Source: Desulforadius tongensis (GTDB lineage: Bacteria > Bacillota > Desulfotomaculia > Desulfotomaculales > Desulfohalotomaculaceae). Taken from it: a stretch of 61,505 nt of DNA. The stretch lies in the NCBI RefSeq assembly GCF_016907915.1, contig NZ_JAFBCW010000015.1, positions 1 through 61,505 on the forward strand, written 5' to 3'. Positions 26,749-38,453 of this stretch are shown piece by piece; within the stretch, counting starts at the first letter, position 1; each line of letters starts with the position of its first letter. A program made the translations under genes and the position numbers. A model generated the notes under the pieces. That model was not told the origin of the DNA. It was given only the letters and a program-made list of their open reading frames with translations, and made no database searches.

Positions 26749-26967
26749 TAAAAACTTGTTTAATATGCCAGGCCAGAATGGTGAGAGGTGGGAACTTAAA
26801 AATGAATTTAAGCATGTTCTTTTCCCCCACAAAGTGCTGATTTTTAATTACTGTATTCTAACAACCTGTACTATGTTAAGGGATTTTAAAGAACTGTATC
26901 AACCCTAAGATATTTGGAAATAATAATACCTAATTAGATAAATGGCATTCTTAGGGGGTATTCAGCC

Positions 26968-27600
26968 GTGTTGTGGCGTAGGTTAATTTTGGCTGCGGTC
27001 AGTGCTTTTTTAGTGGGGGTAATGGTAACCTCGGCCTACCTGGCAACCAACGCGATATTTAACTGGACAAATAATACTGTGGTGAATCCATCCTGGGCCA
27101 CCGAGGAAGCGGCGTTGGAAAACCTGGTGGTAACAAAAAGAACAAAAGTTTATAAACAAAATATTTATTTGTGCGGCGATGCGGCAGAGCTGTCGGTTGA
27201 ATCCGGAGATGCACTGGTGGGCATGGGGAAAGATGATTTGTTAAACATGTTTTCTGCTGCCGACGGTTGGCAGGTGCGCTTTGATTCCCCGTACCAGTTG
27301 GTGCTGGCCAGAAAGGTTAATGCACTTTGTCCCCGGCACCGGCACTACCGCCATCTGGGCATTTACAACGGCAAACTGGCGGTATTTCAAGGGCCGCTGG
27401 GGGTTAATACCCTGTTGATAAATGTGGTTGAAAACAAACCGGTGGAAAAACTTTCCCGGCCATTATACCAAAAGCTTAAACAGGGTATGGAATTTGACAA
27501 ACAGAAACCGGAGCTGCAGGCTAAATTAAAACAGGAGCTGGAATTTGCAGGGGATAAAGAACTGTATGCCGTTTTAGAAAATATTGATGAGCTGAGCTGA
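26968..27600 (+). CDS. BofC-like sporulation protein
   Basis: 210 residues with an N-terminal membrane or signal segment (LILAAVSAFLVGVMVTSAYLA). A C-terminal domain resembles the BofC C-terminus, with CPRHRHYRHLGIYNGKLAVF followed by GPLG. In Bacillus subtilis BofC is a forespore-exported regulator of the SpoIVB protease in the sigma-K checkpoint. The assignment rests on this domain and on the position before ruvC, where such genes commonly lie in this clade. The start is GTG 26968 after GGGGG; TTG 26971 is possible. Confidence 0.75.
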   Translation: MLWRRLILAAVSAFLVGVMVTSAYLATNAIFNWTNNTVVNPSWATEEAALENLVVTKRTKVYKQNIYLCGDAAELSVESGDALVGMGKDDLLNMFSAADGWQVRFDSPYQLVLARKVNALCPRHRHYRHLGIYNGKLAVFQGPLGVNTLLINVVENKPVEKLSRPLYQKLKQGMEFDKQKPELQAKLKQELEFAGDKELYAVLENIDELS

Positions 27601-27696
27601 CGGCCGTAAAATGATTGGTGGCAGTGTTTCCCGGCAGGTGGTATAATGTACCTGAACAACTGTTCTTTTTAACTGACTGATGGAGGAATGTGTTTG

Positions 27697-28188
27697 ATGT
27701 TAATTATGGGAGTTGACCCGGGCACCGCCATTACCGGTTACGGGCTGGTGTATTATTGCGGTAACAGTTTTAAGCTGGTGGAATGCGGTGCTGTTCGCAC
27801 CAAGGCGGGGCTGCCGTTATATGACCGTTTACATACGCTGTACAGCGATTTAACTGAACTGATAAAGCGGCATAAACCGGATCAATATGCGGTGGAGGAA
27901 TTGTTTTTTAATAAAAATACCCGTACCGCCATGGCGGTGGGGCATGCCCGGGGAGTGGCGCTTTTAGCCGGTGCCAATGCCGGGTTAAAGGTTTTTGAGT
28001 ACACACCGCTGCAGGTGAAACAATCGGTGGTGGGGTATGGGCGTGCTGACAAAAAACAGGTTCAATACATGATTAAAACACTGCTCAACCTGGCTGTGGT
28101 GCCAAAACCCGACGACGTGGCAGATGCCCTGGCGGTGGCCGTTTGTCATGCTCACCATGCTAAAAATGTGGGGAGAGTGTCGTTATGA
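27697..28188 (+). CDS. ruvC: Holliday junction resolvase RuvC
   Basis: A crossover junction endonuclease of about 163 residues. The catalytic acidic residues are visible in GVDPGT, AVEELFF and [12 protein letters not shown]. It cuts Holliday junctions driven by RuvAB. ATG 27697 follows GGAGG at 27682-27686; TTG 27694 is an alternative. A TATAAT box at 27642-27647 may be the promoter of the ruvCAB group. It overlaps ruvA by four bases. Confidence 0.97.
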   Translation: MLIMGVDPGTAITGYGLVYYCGNSFKLVECGAVRTKAGLPLYDRLHTLYSDLTELIKRHKPDQYAVEELFFNKNTRTAMAVGHARGVALLAGANAGLKVFEYTPLQVKQSVVGYGRADKKQVQYMIKTLLNLAVVPKPDDVADALAVAVCHAHHAKNVGRVSL

Positions 28189-28796
28189 TTGCTTTTCTGC
28201 GCGGTAAGCTGGCAGCAGAGTCAACGGGGAAAGTGGTGCTGGATGTTAACGGTGTGGGATACCAGCTGCTGGTTTCCAGCGCCACCCTGGCCGACATGCC
28301 TCCGGTGGGGGAGGAAGTTTTTCTGCATACGCATATGGTGGTGCGGGAGGACAGTATGCAGCTGTACGGTTTTAAAACAGAGGAAGAGTTATTCATTTTT
28401 ACCGCGGTGCTGGGGGTTTCCGGGGTGGGCCCCAAAGGGGCACTGTCGCTGCTTTCAACGTATCAACCGGGCAGTATAAGAGAAATTATGGCTAATGAAG
28501 ATGTAACCGCTCTGACCAAAGTTTCCGGCATCGGTAAAAAAACTGCCCAGCGGCTTATTTTAGAGCTGAAGGATAAACTGGGCAGCATACCAGCGGCGGC
28601 GAAAAAGACAGCACCAAACATAAAACATCAGGGTTCAATGCACAGAGATGCGGAATTTGCCTTGATGGCCCTGGGTTACAGCCAATCTGAAGCGGCGGAG
28701 GCGGTAAAATTGGCCTGCGCTGACAGCAGCAATCCGCCTGATGTTTCAGCGCTGGTTAAATCAGCCCTTAAATATTTGATGAAGGAGCAGCGGTAA
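28185..28796 (+). CDS. ruvA: Holliday junction helicase subunit RuvA
   Basis: 203 residues. An OB-fold N-terminal domain ([13 protein letters not shown]) is followed by helix-hairpin-helix motifs ([15 protein letters not shown] and [20 protein letters not shown]) and the C-terminal domain III that contacts RuvB ([17 protein letters not shown]). It binds Holliday junctions as a tetramer and loads RuvB. Translationally coupled to ruvC by an ATGA overlap. Confidence 0.97.
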   Translation: MIAFLRGKLAAESTGKVVLDVNGVGYQLLVSSATLADMPPVGEEVFLHTHMVVREDSMQLYGFKTEEELFIFTAVLGVSGVGPKGALSLLSTYQPGSIREIMANEDVTALTKVSGIGKKTAQRLILELKDKLGSIPAAAKKTAPNIKHQGSMHRDAEFALMALGYSQSEAAEAVKLACADSSNPPDVSALVKSALKYLMKEQR

Positions 28797-28827
28797 AATT
28801 AACCTTTCCGGAGTAGGTGATAATTTA

Positions 28828-29865
28828 ATGATTGAAAGGGATGAGCGCCTGGTATCCCCGACAGCGGGGGGCGAAGACAAAGAAATAGAAAACGGGTTAA
28901 GGCCCCGGCGGCTGGGGGAATATATAGGACAGCAAAAGGTTAAAGAAACCATAGATATATTTATAAAGGCTGCCCTGGGGCGGGGGGAAACGCTGGATCA
29001 CGTTTTGCTGTTTGGTCCCCCGGGTTTGGGGAAAACCACACTGGCAGGCATTATAGCCAACGAGATGGGGGTAAGTATGCGCACCACCTCCGGCCCGGCC
29101 ATAGAACGGCCCGGTGATTTGGCTGCTATTTTAACCAACCTTAATCCCGGGGATGTGCTGTTTATAGATGAGATTCACCGGTTGAGCCGTTCGGTGGAAG
29201 AAGTTTTATACCCGGCCATGGAAGATTTTGCCCTGGACATAATCATTGGGAAAGGACCCAGTGCCCGTTCCATCCGCCTGGATCTGCCCAGGTTTACACT
29301 GGTGGGAGCCACCACCAGAGCCGGGTTGTTAACTTCGCCCCTCAGAGACCGGTTTGGGGTAATCAGCAGGTTGGATTTTTACCGGCCGGAAGAACTGGCT
29401 GAGATACTGCGCCGGTCGGCAGGTATTTTAAATATTAAATTAGGTGACGGCGGGGTGGAACAAATAGCCCGCCGGTCCCGCGGCACTCCCAGAATAGCCA
29501 ACAGGCTGTTGAAACGTGTTCGTGATTACGCGGAAGTTAGGGCCGGTGGAGTGATAACTGCAGAAGTGGCGGATGAAGCGCTGCGGTTTTTAGAAGTGGA
29601 TTCTTTAGGTTTGGACAAATCTGACCGCCGGCTGCTGAGGGCGATAATAGAAAAATTTGGCGGCGGGCCGGTGGGACTGGATACCCTGGCCGCGTCAATA
29701 AGCGAAGAACCGGGCACTGTGGAAGATGTGCTGGAGCCTTACCTGTTACAGGTGGGAATGCTGGCCAGAACTCCCAGGGGCAGGGTGGCCACTCCAAATG
29801 CCTACCGCCAGTTGGGGATACCGCTGCCCAAGCAGCATGACGGGCAGCGTAAATTGTGGGATTAA
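28828..29865 (+). CDS. ruvB: Holliday junction branch migration ATPase RuvB
   Basis: An AAA+ motor of 345 residues. Walker A is [11 protein letters not shown], Walker B is LFIDEIHRL, sensor 1 lies in VGATTRAG, and the arginine finger region is TSPLRDRFG. The C-terminal winged helix contains TPRGRVAT. It pumps DNA through the RuvA-bound junction. It follows ruvA by 31 bases, completing ruvCAB. Confidence 0.98.
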   Translation: MIERDERLVSPTAGGEDKEIENGLRPRRLGEYIGQQKVKETIDIFIKAALGRGETLDHVLLFGPPGLGKTTLAGIIANEMGVSMRTTSGPAIERPGDLAAILTNLNPGDVLFIDEIHRLSRSVEEVLYPAMEDFALDIIIGKGPSARSIRLDLPRFTLVGATTRAGLLTSPLRDRFGVISRLDFYRPEELAEILRRSAGILNIKLGDGGVEQIARRSRGTPRIANRLLKRVRDYAEVRAGGVITAEVADEALRFLEVDSLGLDKSDRRLLRAIIEKFGGGPVGLDTLAASISEEPGTVEDVLEPYLLQVGMLARTPRGRVATPNAYRQLGIPLPKQHDGQRKLWD

Positions 29866-29902
29866 GCGGTGTGCAAATGTAAAAAAGAAAGGTGATTCCA
29901 TC

Positions 29903-30487
29903 ATGCCTAAAATTCTACTGCACAGCTGTTGCGGGCCTTGTTCCATTTACCCGCTGGAATATTTGCGTAACGAAAACTTTGACATTGTAGGACATTTTTA
30001 CAATCCCAATATCCATCCATATACAGAATGGCAGAAAAGAAAAGACAACTACCAGTGGTTTATGGAAAAAGAGGGAATAAAAAGCATTATTGAAGATGAC
30101 TACGATTTAGAAGGTTTTCTGCAAAACGTGGTGCACCGGGAAGCCAATCGCTGCCGGTACTGCTACAGCATGCGCCTGAACCGGGCAGCGCAAATCGCCC
30201 GCAGGGGTAAGTTTGATGCCTTTACCACCACCCTTTTGGTAAGTCCCTTTCAAAAACACCAAATGCTGAAAGAGATAGGCGAAGCGGTGGGCGAAAAATA
30301 TGGCGTACCCTTTTACTACGTGGATTTTAGACCCGGGTTCAAAGAGGCCTATATGAAAGCCAAGGAAACGGGACACTATACCCAGCAGTACTGCGGCTGC
30401 ATATACAGCGAAAAGGAGCGCTACATGCCTAAGAATAAGAAAAAGAAGGGAGAGAAGCAGCTTGGATCCCCTTCAGTCTATGGGTAA
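29903..30487 (+). CDS. queH: Epoxyqueuosine reductase QueH
   Basis: A DUF208-family enzyme of about 194 residues that reduces epoxyqueuosine to queuosine in tRNA without cobalamin. Cysteine pairs for the metal centres are visible in HSCCGPCS, RCRYCYSMR and QYCGCIYS. The start is ATG 29903 behind GAAAGGTG; the longer frame from 29726 overlaps ruvB in the wrong phase and is rejected. queA and tgt lie 2-3 kb downstream, giving three queuosine steps in one neighbourhood. The 3' end overlaps the next gene by 26 bases. Confidence 0.92.
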   Translation: MPKILLHSCCGPCSIYPLEYLRNENFDIVGHFYNPNIHPYTEWQKRKDNYQWFMEKEGIKSIIEDDYDLEGFLQNVVHREANRCRYCYSMRLNRAAQIARRGKFDAFTTTLLVSPFQKHQMLKEIGEAVGEKYGVPFYYVDFRPGFKEAYMKAKETGHYTQQYCGCIYSEKERYMPKNKKKKGEKQLGSPSVYG

Positions 30488-30686
30488 AATGGTACTGGTG
30501 TTGGGGCTGTTTCTAATAATTATTGGCGGGCTGATGATGGGAGCGGGGAAGTTTTTAAACTTCGGCCGGCTGCCGGGAGACATTTACGTACAAAAAGGAA
30601 ACTTTACTTTTTATTTTCCGGTAGTGAGCATGATACTTCTAAGCCTGCTGCTTACCTTTTTGGCAAATATATTTTTTAGAAGATAA
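30462..30686 (+). CDS. DUF2905 family small membrane protein
   Basis: 74 residues with two hydrophobic helices flanking the conserved loop GRLPGDIYVQKGNFTFYFP, which is diagnostic of DUF2905. Function unknown. Start TTG 30462 overlaps queH; ATG 30480 is the alternative and would keep the conserved GK segment. Such genes commonly follow ruvB or queA in Firmicutes. Confidence 0.85.
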   Translation: MDPLQSMGKMVLVLGLFLIIIGGLMMGAGKFLNFGRLPGDIYVQKGNFTFYFPVVSMILLSLLLTFLANIFFRR

Positions 30687-30891
30687 TATTCACAAGATAA
30701 TATTCACAGCGCCAAGCGAGCATTTTTCAGTGCGCAGCTGCCGAACGGAATAAAGACGGGCTTAAGCAGGATAATTTTTCCATGGCGGTTTGCAGCCTTG
30801 ATTTTTCTACCTCTGCAAGGAAACAGGAAACATTTGTCGAAGTATTAAGCTTATGCTTTAAATGCCAGCATTATCAAATGGGGGTAGAAAA

Positions 30892-32304
30892 ATGAAAAGA
30901 AATTTTTTTACATATATAGGTCTATTTGTGATAATCACAGCTTTGTCAGTTATTTATTTAACCAGGGAAGAACCCGCCGCCGAGGGCCGGGGGGTGTCAG
31001 TAATTCCTAAAACCATTCGCATAGGAATAGTGCGGGAAGCAGAGAAACTGCAGTTTGCCGTACAGGGCAAATACAGGCTGTTAAACGGCTACAATGGTGA
31101 AATGATTGCACTGGCAGAACCTAACAGGCGTTACACGGTGGAAATGATTGACCGGGGTGGAGAACCGCTGATTAAATTAAGCTGTGATGGCCGGCAGATA
31201 GGTGTTTACAGCGGCCCGCTGGTGGTGCAGAAAATAAACCGGGAAGCCAGTATTCTTAGCGGCAGCGGGGCGCTGGCCAAAAGAACCGGCGGCAGGGGCT
31301 TAACCGTTATCGACGCCAGCGGGGAAATAACCCCGCTGCCTGAAGATATGTCCAAATATACGCTGCTGTCTGCCGGCGGTTTGAGCAGCCTGCGGGTTAA
31401 CGATGAATTACAATTGGTTACATTATATACAGGGGATAAAGCAGGGCGCTACCGGGGTGATTTCGATTTTCGATTGGGAGAAAAGGGCATCACAGCCATT
31501 AATGACCTGCCCTTTGAGGAATACCTTTACGGTGTGGTGCCCAGCGAGATGCCCCATAAGTGGCCGGAGGAAGCGCTGAAGGCCCAGGCGGTGGTGGCCC
31601 GCACCTACGCCCTATATTCCAGGGGACAGTACCTGGCGTACGGGTTTGACATTCTGGCCAACCAGTACAACCAGGTGTACCATGGCTATGACCACGAAAC
31701 ACCGGAAACCACAATGGCAGTGCAGCAAACCAGGGGACAAGTTCTTACCTACGAAGGCCGGTTAATACTGGCTGTGTTTCACTCCAGCAGTGGGGGCTAT
31801 ACAGGTAATTGTGCTGAAGTTTGGAAAGAAGACATTCCCTATTTAAAGGCGAAAAAAGACCCCTATGATTATAACGAAAAACACTACAACTGGTCAGTTA
31901 ACTTAACTGCCGAACAACTGGCTGAACGGTTTACTGCCAAGGGATATCCTTACACTAAAGTGCTGGACATAGAAGAAGTGCAGCGGGATAAAGTGGGAGC
32001 AAGGGTTAAAGTGATGCGCGTTAAAGGCATCGACCGGGAGGGAAAAATAAAAGAAGAAGAGATCTATAATGCCGACCGGGTACGCTACCTGCTGGGGCTG
32101 AAAAGCAGCATTTTTACCATGGATAAGCAGTATGACCAGGATAAAAACCTCAGGTCAGTTACATTTACCGGCAGCGGCTGGGGCCATGGATTGGGAATGA
32201 GTCAATATGGTGCCAGGGCAATGGCGCTGGAAGGTTATAGTTACCAGGATATTTTGCAATACTACTACAGTGGTGTAAATTTAGAATACAACTATGGAGT
32301 GTAA
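30892..32304 (+). CDS. SpoIID/LytB-domain protein
   Basis: About 470 residues. An N-terminal membrane anchor ([19 protein letters not shown]) is followed by a SpoIID/LytB domain with [30 protein letters not shown] and [13 protein letters not shown]. SpoIID is a lytic transglycosylase that degrades glycan strands during spore engulfment. This copy sits beside the ruv/que genes rather than in the spoIID-spoIIID context, so it may be the paralog with sporulation or germination roles. ATG 30892 follows GGGGGTAG and is preferred over 30862. Confidence 0.9.
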   Translation: MKRNFFTYIGLFVIITALSVIYLTREEPAAEGRGVSVIPKTIRIGIVREAEKLQFAVQGKYRLLNGYNGEMIALAEPNRRYTVEMIDRGGEPLIKLSCDGRQIGVYSGPLVVQKINREASILSGSGALAKRTGGRGLTVIDASGEITPLPEDMSKYTLLSAGGLSSLRVNDELQLVTLYTGDKAGRYRGDFDFRLGEKGITAINDLPFEEYLYGVVPSEMPHKWPEEALKAQAVVARTYALYSRGQYLAYGFDILANQYNQVYHGYDHETPETTMAVQQTRGQVLTYEGRLILAVFHSSSGGYTGNCAEVWKEDIPYLKAKKDPYDYNEKHYNWSVNLTAEQLAERFTAKGYPYTKVLDIEEVQRDKVGARVKVMRVKGIDREGKIKEEEIYNADRVRYLLGLKSSIFTMDKQYDQDKNLRSVTFTGSGWGHGLGMSQYGARAMALEGYSYQDILQYYYSGVNLEYNYGV

Positions 32305-32312
32305 AAGAGCGT

Positions 32313-34482
<2,170 letters not shown>

Positions 34483-34580
34483 AAAAATTTACCCGCATAA
34501 AAGCAGGAAAAAAACCTTATTAAGCAGAAACTGGTAGTAGCATTTTTATTAATTTTGCTTGACTGAAGGGAGGTTTTGTT

Positions 34581-34874
34581 TTGAATCCACAAGTGGTGTC
34601 AGTTATTTACGTAGTGGCGTTATTTGCGTTGCTTTATTTTTTGTTTATCAGGCCTCAGCAAAAGCGTCAAAAAGAACATCAAAAAATGATAAACGAGCTG
34701 AAAGTTCACGATGAGGTGGCCACAGTTGGCGGTATTATCGGCACCGTGGTAAGAATAAAAGAAGAAACGGTGGTGCTGCGGCTGGGGGACAACGTAAAGG
34801 TGGAGTTTTTAAAGAATGCTATTGGCCAGGTACGCAAAAAAGCAAACGGGTCAAATAATGAGAAAAAAGAGTAG
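34581..34874 (+). CDS. yajC: Sec translocase accessory protein YajC
   Basis: 97 residues with one N-terminal membrane helix (VVSVIYVVALFALLYFLFI) followed by RPQQKRQKEHQKM and a basic cytoplasmic domain (VATVGGIIGTVV). It joins SecDF at the SecYEG translocon; secD and secF follow within 1 kb. Start TTG 34581 behind GGGAGG. The stop lies inside a terminator hairpin. Confidence 0.95.
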   Translation: MNPQVVSVIYVVALFALLYFLFIRPQQKRQKEHQKMINELKVHDEVATVGGIIGTVVRIKEETVVLRLGDNVKVEFLKNAIGQVRKKANGSNNEKKE

Positions 34875-34893
34875 ACGCAGTCTACTCTTTTTT
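34863..34893. terminator. Terminator overlapping the yajC stop
   Basis: Fourteen-base perfect arms AAAAAAGAGTAGAC and GTCTACTCTTTTTT with a GCA loop; the yajC stop codon lies within the left arm. Confidence 0.88.
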
Positions 34894-34928
34894 CTAAATT
34901 AAATTGTTAATTTACGAGGGAGGGCGTA

Positions 34929-35594
34929 TTGATTTTGGTTACCTTAGATGATGTAAAAGCAAACCCGGTTATAGATACCTGTATCAGAAAAGGAAATGAA
35001 TTTTTGGGTTCCATGGGTTTTACAGAGCACAGCTACCGGCATGTCAACCTGGTATCAAGCATTGCCGAAAGTATTATTAGGAAGCTGGGCTACCCGGAGC
35101 GTGACGCCCAGCTGGCAGCCATAGCCGGTTACCTGCATGACATTGGCAATGTGGTAAGCCGCAATGATCACGGTATTTCCGGTGCCCACATTGCCTTTCC
35201 CATCCTGCTGCAGATGGGTATGCCGCCGGAGGAAGTTTGTACCGTAGTATCAGCCATCGCCAATCACGAAGAGCAGTACGGCCAACCGGTGAATCACATT
35301 GCCGCTGCTTTAATTCTTGCCGATAAATCCGATGTGCACCGGTCGCGGGTGCGCAATACAGATTTTGCCACCTTTGATATACATGACCGGGTAAATTATG
35401 CGGCGGAACATGCCTTTGTCTATGTAAATGAAAAAAATCGTATTATCACAATGGAACTGTCCATTGACATATCCATTACCCCGGTGATGGAGTACTTTGA
35501 AATATTCCTGGATCGAATGATTTTATGCCGCCGGGCCGCCAATCACCTGGGGTGCAACTTTGAACTGGTTATAAACGGTGCCAAATTACTTTAA
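34929..35594 (+). CDS. HD-domain phosphohydrolase
   Basis: 221 residues with an HD metal-binding core: H in FTEHSYRHVNLV, the HD pair in GYLHDIGNVVSR, and further His/Asp in NHEEQYG and LILADKSDVHR. HD proteins hydrolyse nucleotides or phosphodiesters; the substrate cannot be read from the sequence. The C-terminal 60 residues form a beta-rich extension. Start TTG 34929 follows GGGAGGG. Homologous genes often sit between yajC and secD in this clade. A separate promoter follows it for secDF. Confidence 0.85.
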   Translation: MILVTLDDVKANPVIDTCIRKGNEFLGSMGFTEHSYRHVNLVSSIAESIIRKLGYPERDAQLAAIAGYLHDIGNVVSRNDHGISGAHIAFPILLQMGMPPEEVCTVVSAIANHEEQYGQPVNHIAAALILADKSDVHRSRVRNTDFATFDIHDRVNYAAEHAFVYVNEKNRIITMELSIDISITPVMEYFEIFLDRMILCRRAANHLGCNFELVINGAKLL

Positions 35595-35617
35595 AAATTC
35601 ATGTTAAGGTTTGTTAA

Positions 35618-35647
35618 TTGACATGCCCCGCTCCACAGGTATATAAT
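35618..35647 (+). promoter_or_regulatory. Sigma-A promoter of secDF
   Basis: TTGACA at 35618-35623 and TATAAT at 35642-35647 with an 18-base spacer, about 205 bases before the secD start. Confidence 0.85.
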
Positions 35648-35653
35648 TACTTT

Positions 35654-35853
35654 TGTTCAGTGTATCAAAAGTATTTTGACCTCTGAAAATGCTGCTTTGC
35701 CGATTCAAAAAGCAGCTGGGCTGAAAAGTGCCGGGCCTGTGGGAAAAAATTGTACAGGCACCGAAAGTAAATAGGCTTGTTCAGTTTTTGGACCGGCATG
35801 TCTTCGGAGGTAATAGGTAATCTTTTTTTGGTTTTAAAGGGGGAAATTAAAAA
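35654..35853 (+). other. Long structured 5' leader of secD
   Basis: About 200 untranslated bases between the promoter and secD. They include a strong hairpin at 35690-35715 (GCTGCTTT with AAAGCAGC, ten-base loop) and a second at about 35735-35757 (CCTGT with ACAGG). No open frame and no known riboswitch signature are recognised. GGGGG lies just before the secD start. Confidence 0.5.
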
Positions 35854-37095
35854 ATGAGATGGGGCAGTACAATAAAACTGGCCGGCCTGCTGGTACTGGT
35901 GGCCGTAATAGCGGTGCTGGCTGTTAAACCGGTGTTTCCGGAGGGAAAAGTACCCTGGCTGCCGCTGACCAGGGATATTGACCTGGGGCTTGATTTGCAG
36001 GGCGGGGTACATGTGGTATTAGAAGCCAAGGACACAGAAGATATTAAAGTAGACGACCAAAAAATGGATCAGCTGCTGGCTACCATTGAACGGCGGGTAA
36101 ACGGTTTTGGTGTATCGGAACCGGTTGTACAGAGGGAAGGTGAGCGCCGTATTGTTGTAGAGCTGGCCGGCATAGATGATCCTGAAGCGGCGGTAGATTC
36201 TATTGTTAAAACTGCCTACCTGGAATTTATTGCTCCCGACGGGAAGGTGATACTTACCGGTGCCGATTTGGAGAATGCCGTGGAATCAATACGGCAGGAC
36301 ACCAATCAGGCCATAGTTAATTTGGAATTTACACCGGAAGGGACTAAAAAATTTGCCGAGGCCACAAAAAAATACCTGCATCAGAACATAGCCATTGTGC
36401 TGGACGGGCAGCTGCTGCAGAACCCGTATGTTAAAGATCCCATTTTAGACGGGAAGGCATTCATAGATGGCTATGCCAGTTTTGAAGAGGCTCATGAAAT
36501 TGGCGTGCTGCTGCGTTCCGGGGCGCTGCCGGTGAAAGTGGAAGTAATGGAAAAACGTACCGTTGGCCCCACACTGGGTAAGGATTCGCTGGATCGCTCC
36601 ATTAAGGCTGGTATTATAGGTCTGGCCTTGATTTTGGCCTTTATGGTAACCTACTACCGTGTGCCGGGGTTGGTTGCCAATATAGCGCTGTTAATTTACT
36701 CAATTATTGTGTTAGGGTTATTTGTGGTCTTTGATGTTGTACTGACGCTGCCCGGCATTGCCGGATTCATTCTGTCGCTGGGTATAGCGGTGGATGCTAA
36801 TATTATCATTTTTGAACGGATAAAAGAGGAACTGAAAAACGGCAAGAGCCTGCGTTCGGCCATTGATGCCGGTTTTAAACGGGCCTTTGTGGCGGTGCTG
36901 GATTCTAACGTAACCACATTGATTGCCGCTGTGGTGCTGTACTACTTCGGTGCCAGCATGGTCAGGGGATTTGCCCTAACCCTGTCCATCGGTATTTTAT
37001 CCAGCATGTTTACTGCCATTACTCTAACCCGGTGGATGTTAAAGCTGACGGCAGATACCCGTATTATTAAAAACACCAAGTTTTACGGGGCATAA
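35854..37095 (+). CDS. secD: Protein translocase subunit SecD
   Basis: 413 residues. An N-terminal membrane helix is followed by the periplasmic-type P1 domain (LGLDLQGGVHVVLEA and ERRVNGFGVSEPVVQ) and a bundle of membrane helices. The family motif LGIAVDANIIIFERIKEEL is present. With SecF it uses the proton or sodium gradient to pull preproteins out of the Sec channel. The start is ATG after AAAGGGGG. Shorter than Escherichia coli SecD, as usual in Firmicutes with separate SecD and SecF. Confidence 0.98.
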   Translation: MRWGSTIKLAGLLVLVAVIAVLAVKPVFPEGKVPWLPLTRDIDLGLDLQGGVHVVLEAKDTEDIKVDDQKMDQLLATIERRVNGFGVSEPVVQREGERRIVVELAGIDDPEAAVDSIVKTAYLEFIAPDGKVILTGADLENAVESIRQDTNQAIVNLEFTPEGTKKFAEATKKYLHQNIAIVLDGQLLQNPYVKDPILDGKAFIDGYASFEEAHEIGVLLRSGALPVKVEVMEKRTVGPTLGKDSLDRSIKAGIIGLALILAFMVTYYRVPGLVANIALLIYSIIVLGLFVVFDVVLTLPGIAGFILSLGIAVDANIIIFERIKEELKNGKSLRSAIDAGFKRAFVAVLDSNVTTLIAAVVLYYFGASMVRGFALTLSIGILSSMFTAITLTRWMLKLTADTRIIKNTKFYGA

Positions 37096-37109
37096 GGGGG
37101 AGAATGTAA

Positions 37110-37985
37110 ATGTTTCATATAATTCATAAACGCAAACTGTGGTATATTATCTCGGCAGCAATTATCATCCCCGGCCTTATTTCCCTGTTTATCCAGGGCC
37201 TGAACCTGGGCATTGACTTTACGGGTGGTAACATTACCGAGGTAAAATTCAAGAAGGATGTAACCACTGCCCAAGTACGGGAAGTTGTTAAAGAGCAGGG
37301 TTTAACGGATAAATACATTCAAAAAAGTACCGGAGGCGTATTTTTAATCCGCACCGAAGTGCTGACAGAGGAAGAAAATGAAAAGATGCTGAAAGCCCTG
37401 GATGAAGAACTGGGCGGCATGACTTTGCTGCGCAATAACAAGGTGGGCCCCACCATTGGTGCGGAACTAACCCGGCAGGCGCTGCTTGCCCTGGCAGTGG
37501 CTTCGGTACTGATGGTGCTATACATTACCTGGCGCTTTGAATTTAAACAGGGCATTGCGGCCATTGCGGCCATATTACACGACGTACTGGTGACAGTGGG
37601 CCTGCTGTCCATAATGCAGGTGGAGATAAACAGTGCCTTTGTGGCAGCTATTTTAACCATAATTGGTTATTCTATTAATGATACCATTGTAATATTTGAC
37701 CGCATAAGAGAGAACCTGGCCCTGAAAAAAGGGATGAAGATTGCCGACGTAATTAACATCAGCCTGTGGCAGACCATGGCCCGCTCCATCAACACCACAG
37801 GTACTGTGCTGTTCGTGCTGGCTGCTCTTTACTTCTTCGGCGGTACAACCATTAACAACTTTGTGCTGGCCCTGATTATCGGTGTTACCAGCGGGGCATA
37901 CTCGTCCATCTTTACTGCCAGCCCCTTGTGGTATGATATGCTGGATAAAAAACGCCGCCAAAAGGCAGTTAAGCCGACAGCTTAA
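37110..37985 (+). CDS. secF: Protein translocase subunit SecF
   Basis: 291 residues and six expected membrane helices. The N-terminal GLNLGIDFTGGNITEVKF and the motif GYSINDTIVIFDRIRENL identify SecF. It follows secD by 14 bases, and a terminator closes the operon. Confidence 0.98.
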   Translation: MFHIIHKRKLWYIISAAIIIPGLISLFIQGLNLGIDFTGGNITEVKFKKDVTTAQVREVVKEQGLTDKYIQKSTGGVFLIRTEVLTEEENEKMLKALDEELGGMTLLRNNKVGPTIGAELTRQALLALAVASVLMVLYITWRFEFKQGIAAIAAILHDVLVTVGLLSIMQVEINSAFVAAILTIIGYSINDTIVIFDRIRENLALKKGMKIADVINISLWQTMARSINTTGTVLFVLAALYFFGGTTINNFVLALIIGVTSGAYSSIFTASPLWYDMLDKKRRQKAVKPTA

Positions 37986-37999
37986 TAATACAGGGATTG

Positions 38000-38026
38000 C
38001 GCGGGAAAACCCGCGTGATTTTTTTA
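38000..38026 (+). terminator. Terminator after secF
   Basis: CGCGGG and CCCGCG arms around a short loop, followed by GTGA and a run of seven T. Confidence 0.85.
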
Positions 38027-38063
38027 ATTAATTTAACTGGAAAAACAAGGAGGGACTTAAACA

Positions 38064-38369
38064 ATGAATCACATTAAGAATGATGACGGCGGCGGCAGCC
38101 GGGTAATAATTTCTGTCATCGGTAAGGACCGGGTGGGCATCATTGCTGGCGTATCCGGTGTTTTAAAAGATGCCAACGTTAACATTTTAGATATCAGCCA
38201 GACCATCATGCAGGATTTGTTCACCATGATACTGGTGGGAGATATGACCGCAAGCAGTTTGGATTTGGCCGCGTTAAAAGACCGTTTAAACGAGCAGGCC
38301 GAGGAACTGGGTGTGCGCATTGATGTCCAGCATGAAGATGTTTTTCGATATATGCACAGGATACAGTAA
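38064..38369 (+). CDS. ACT-domain protein, UPF0237 type
   Basis: 101 residues forming a single ACT domain: VIISVIGKDRVGIIAGVSGV, then NVNILDISQTIMQDLFTM. ACT domains bind amino acids and regulate metabolism. This type is almost always encoded next to the UPF0210 gene, as here 84 bases downstream, so the pair probably works together. Its ligand is not known. Confidence 0.92.
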   Translation: MNHIKNDDGGGSRVIISVIGKDRVGIIAGVSGVLKDANVNILDISQTIMQDLFTMILVGDMTASSLDLAALKDRLNEQAEELGVRIDVQHEDVFRYMHRIQ

Positions 38370-38383
38370 CCGTGCCGCATTGC

Positions 38384-38446
38384 GGTACCATCAGGGGATG
38401 AAAAGCCACCGGCTCAGGAAGATAACATTTTTCAGGATAGGGGGCA
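38384..38446 (+). repeat. Dispersed repeat family 1, copy B (compact)
   Basis: Shares the CACCATCAGGGGATGAAAAGC-like block and the CTCAG-AAGATAAC tail with copy A, and continues into CATTTTTCAGG as in the other module. The two modules are fused into one short copy. It lies between the ACT and UPF0210 genes, inside a likely transcript. Confidence 0.7.
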
Positions 38447-38453
38447 ATAAGCC

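Noticed and set aside
26790-26840. 12-codon frame at 26802 behind GAGGTGGG
   Set aside because: Too short, with spacing longer than ideal and no supporting context.
38371-38446. Repeat family 1 as a known riboswitch
   Set aside because: I compared it mentally with glycine, cobalamin, SAM, c-di-GMP, THF and guanidine consensus sequences, and none fits.
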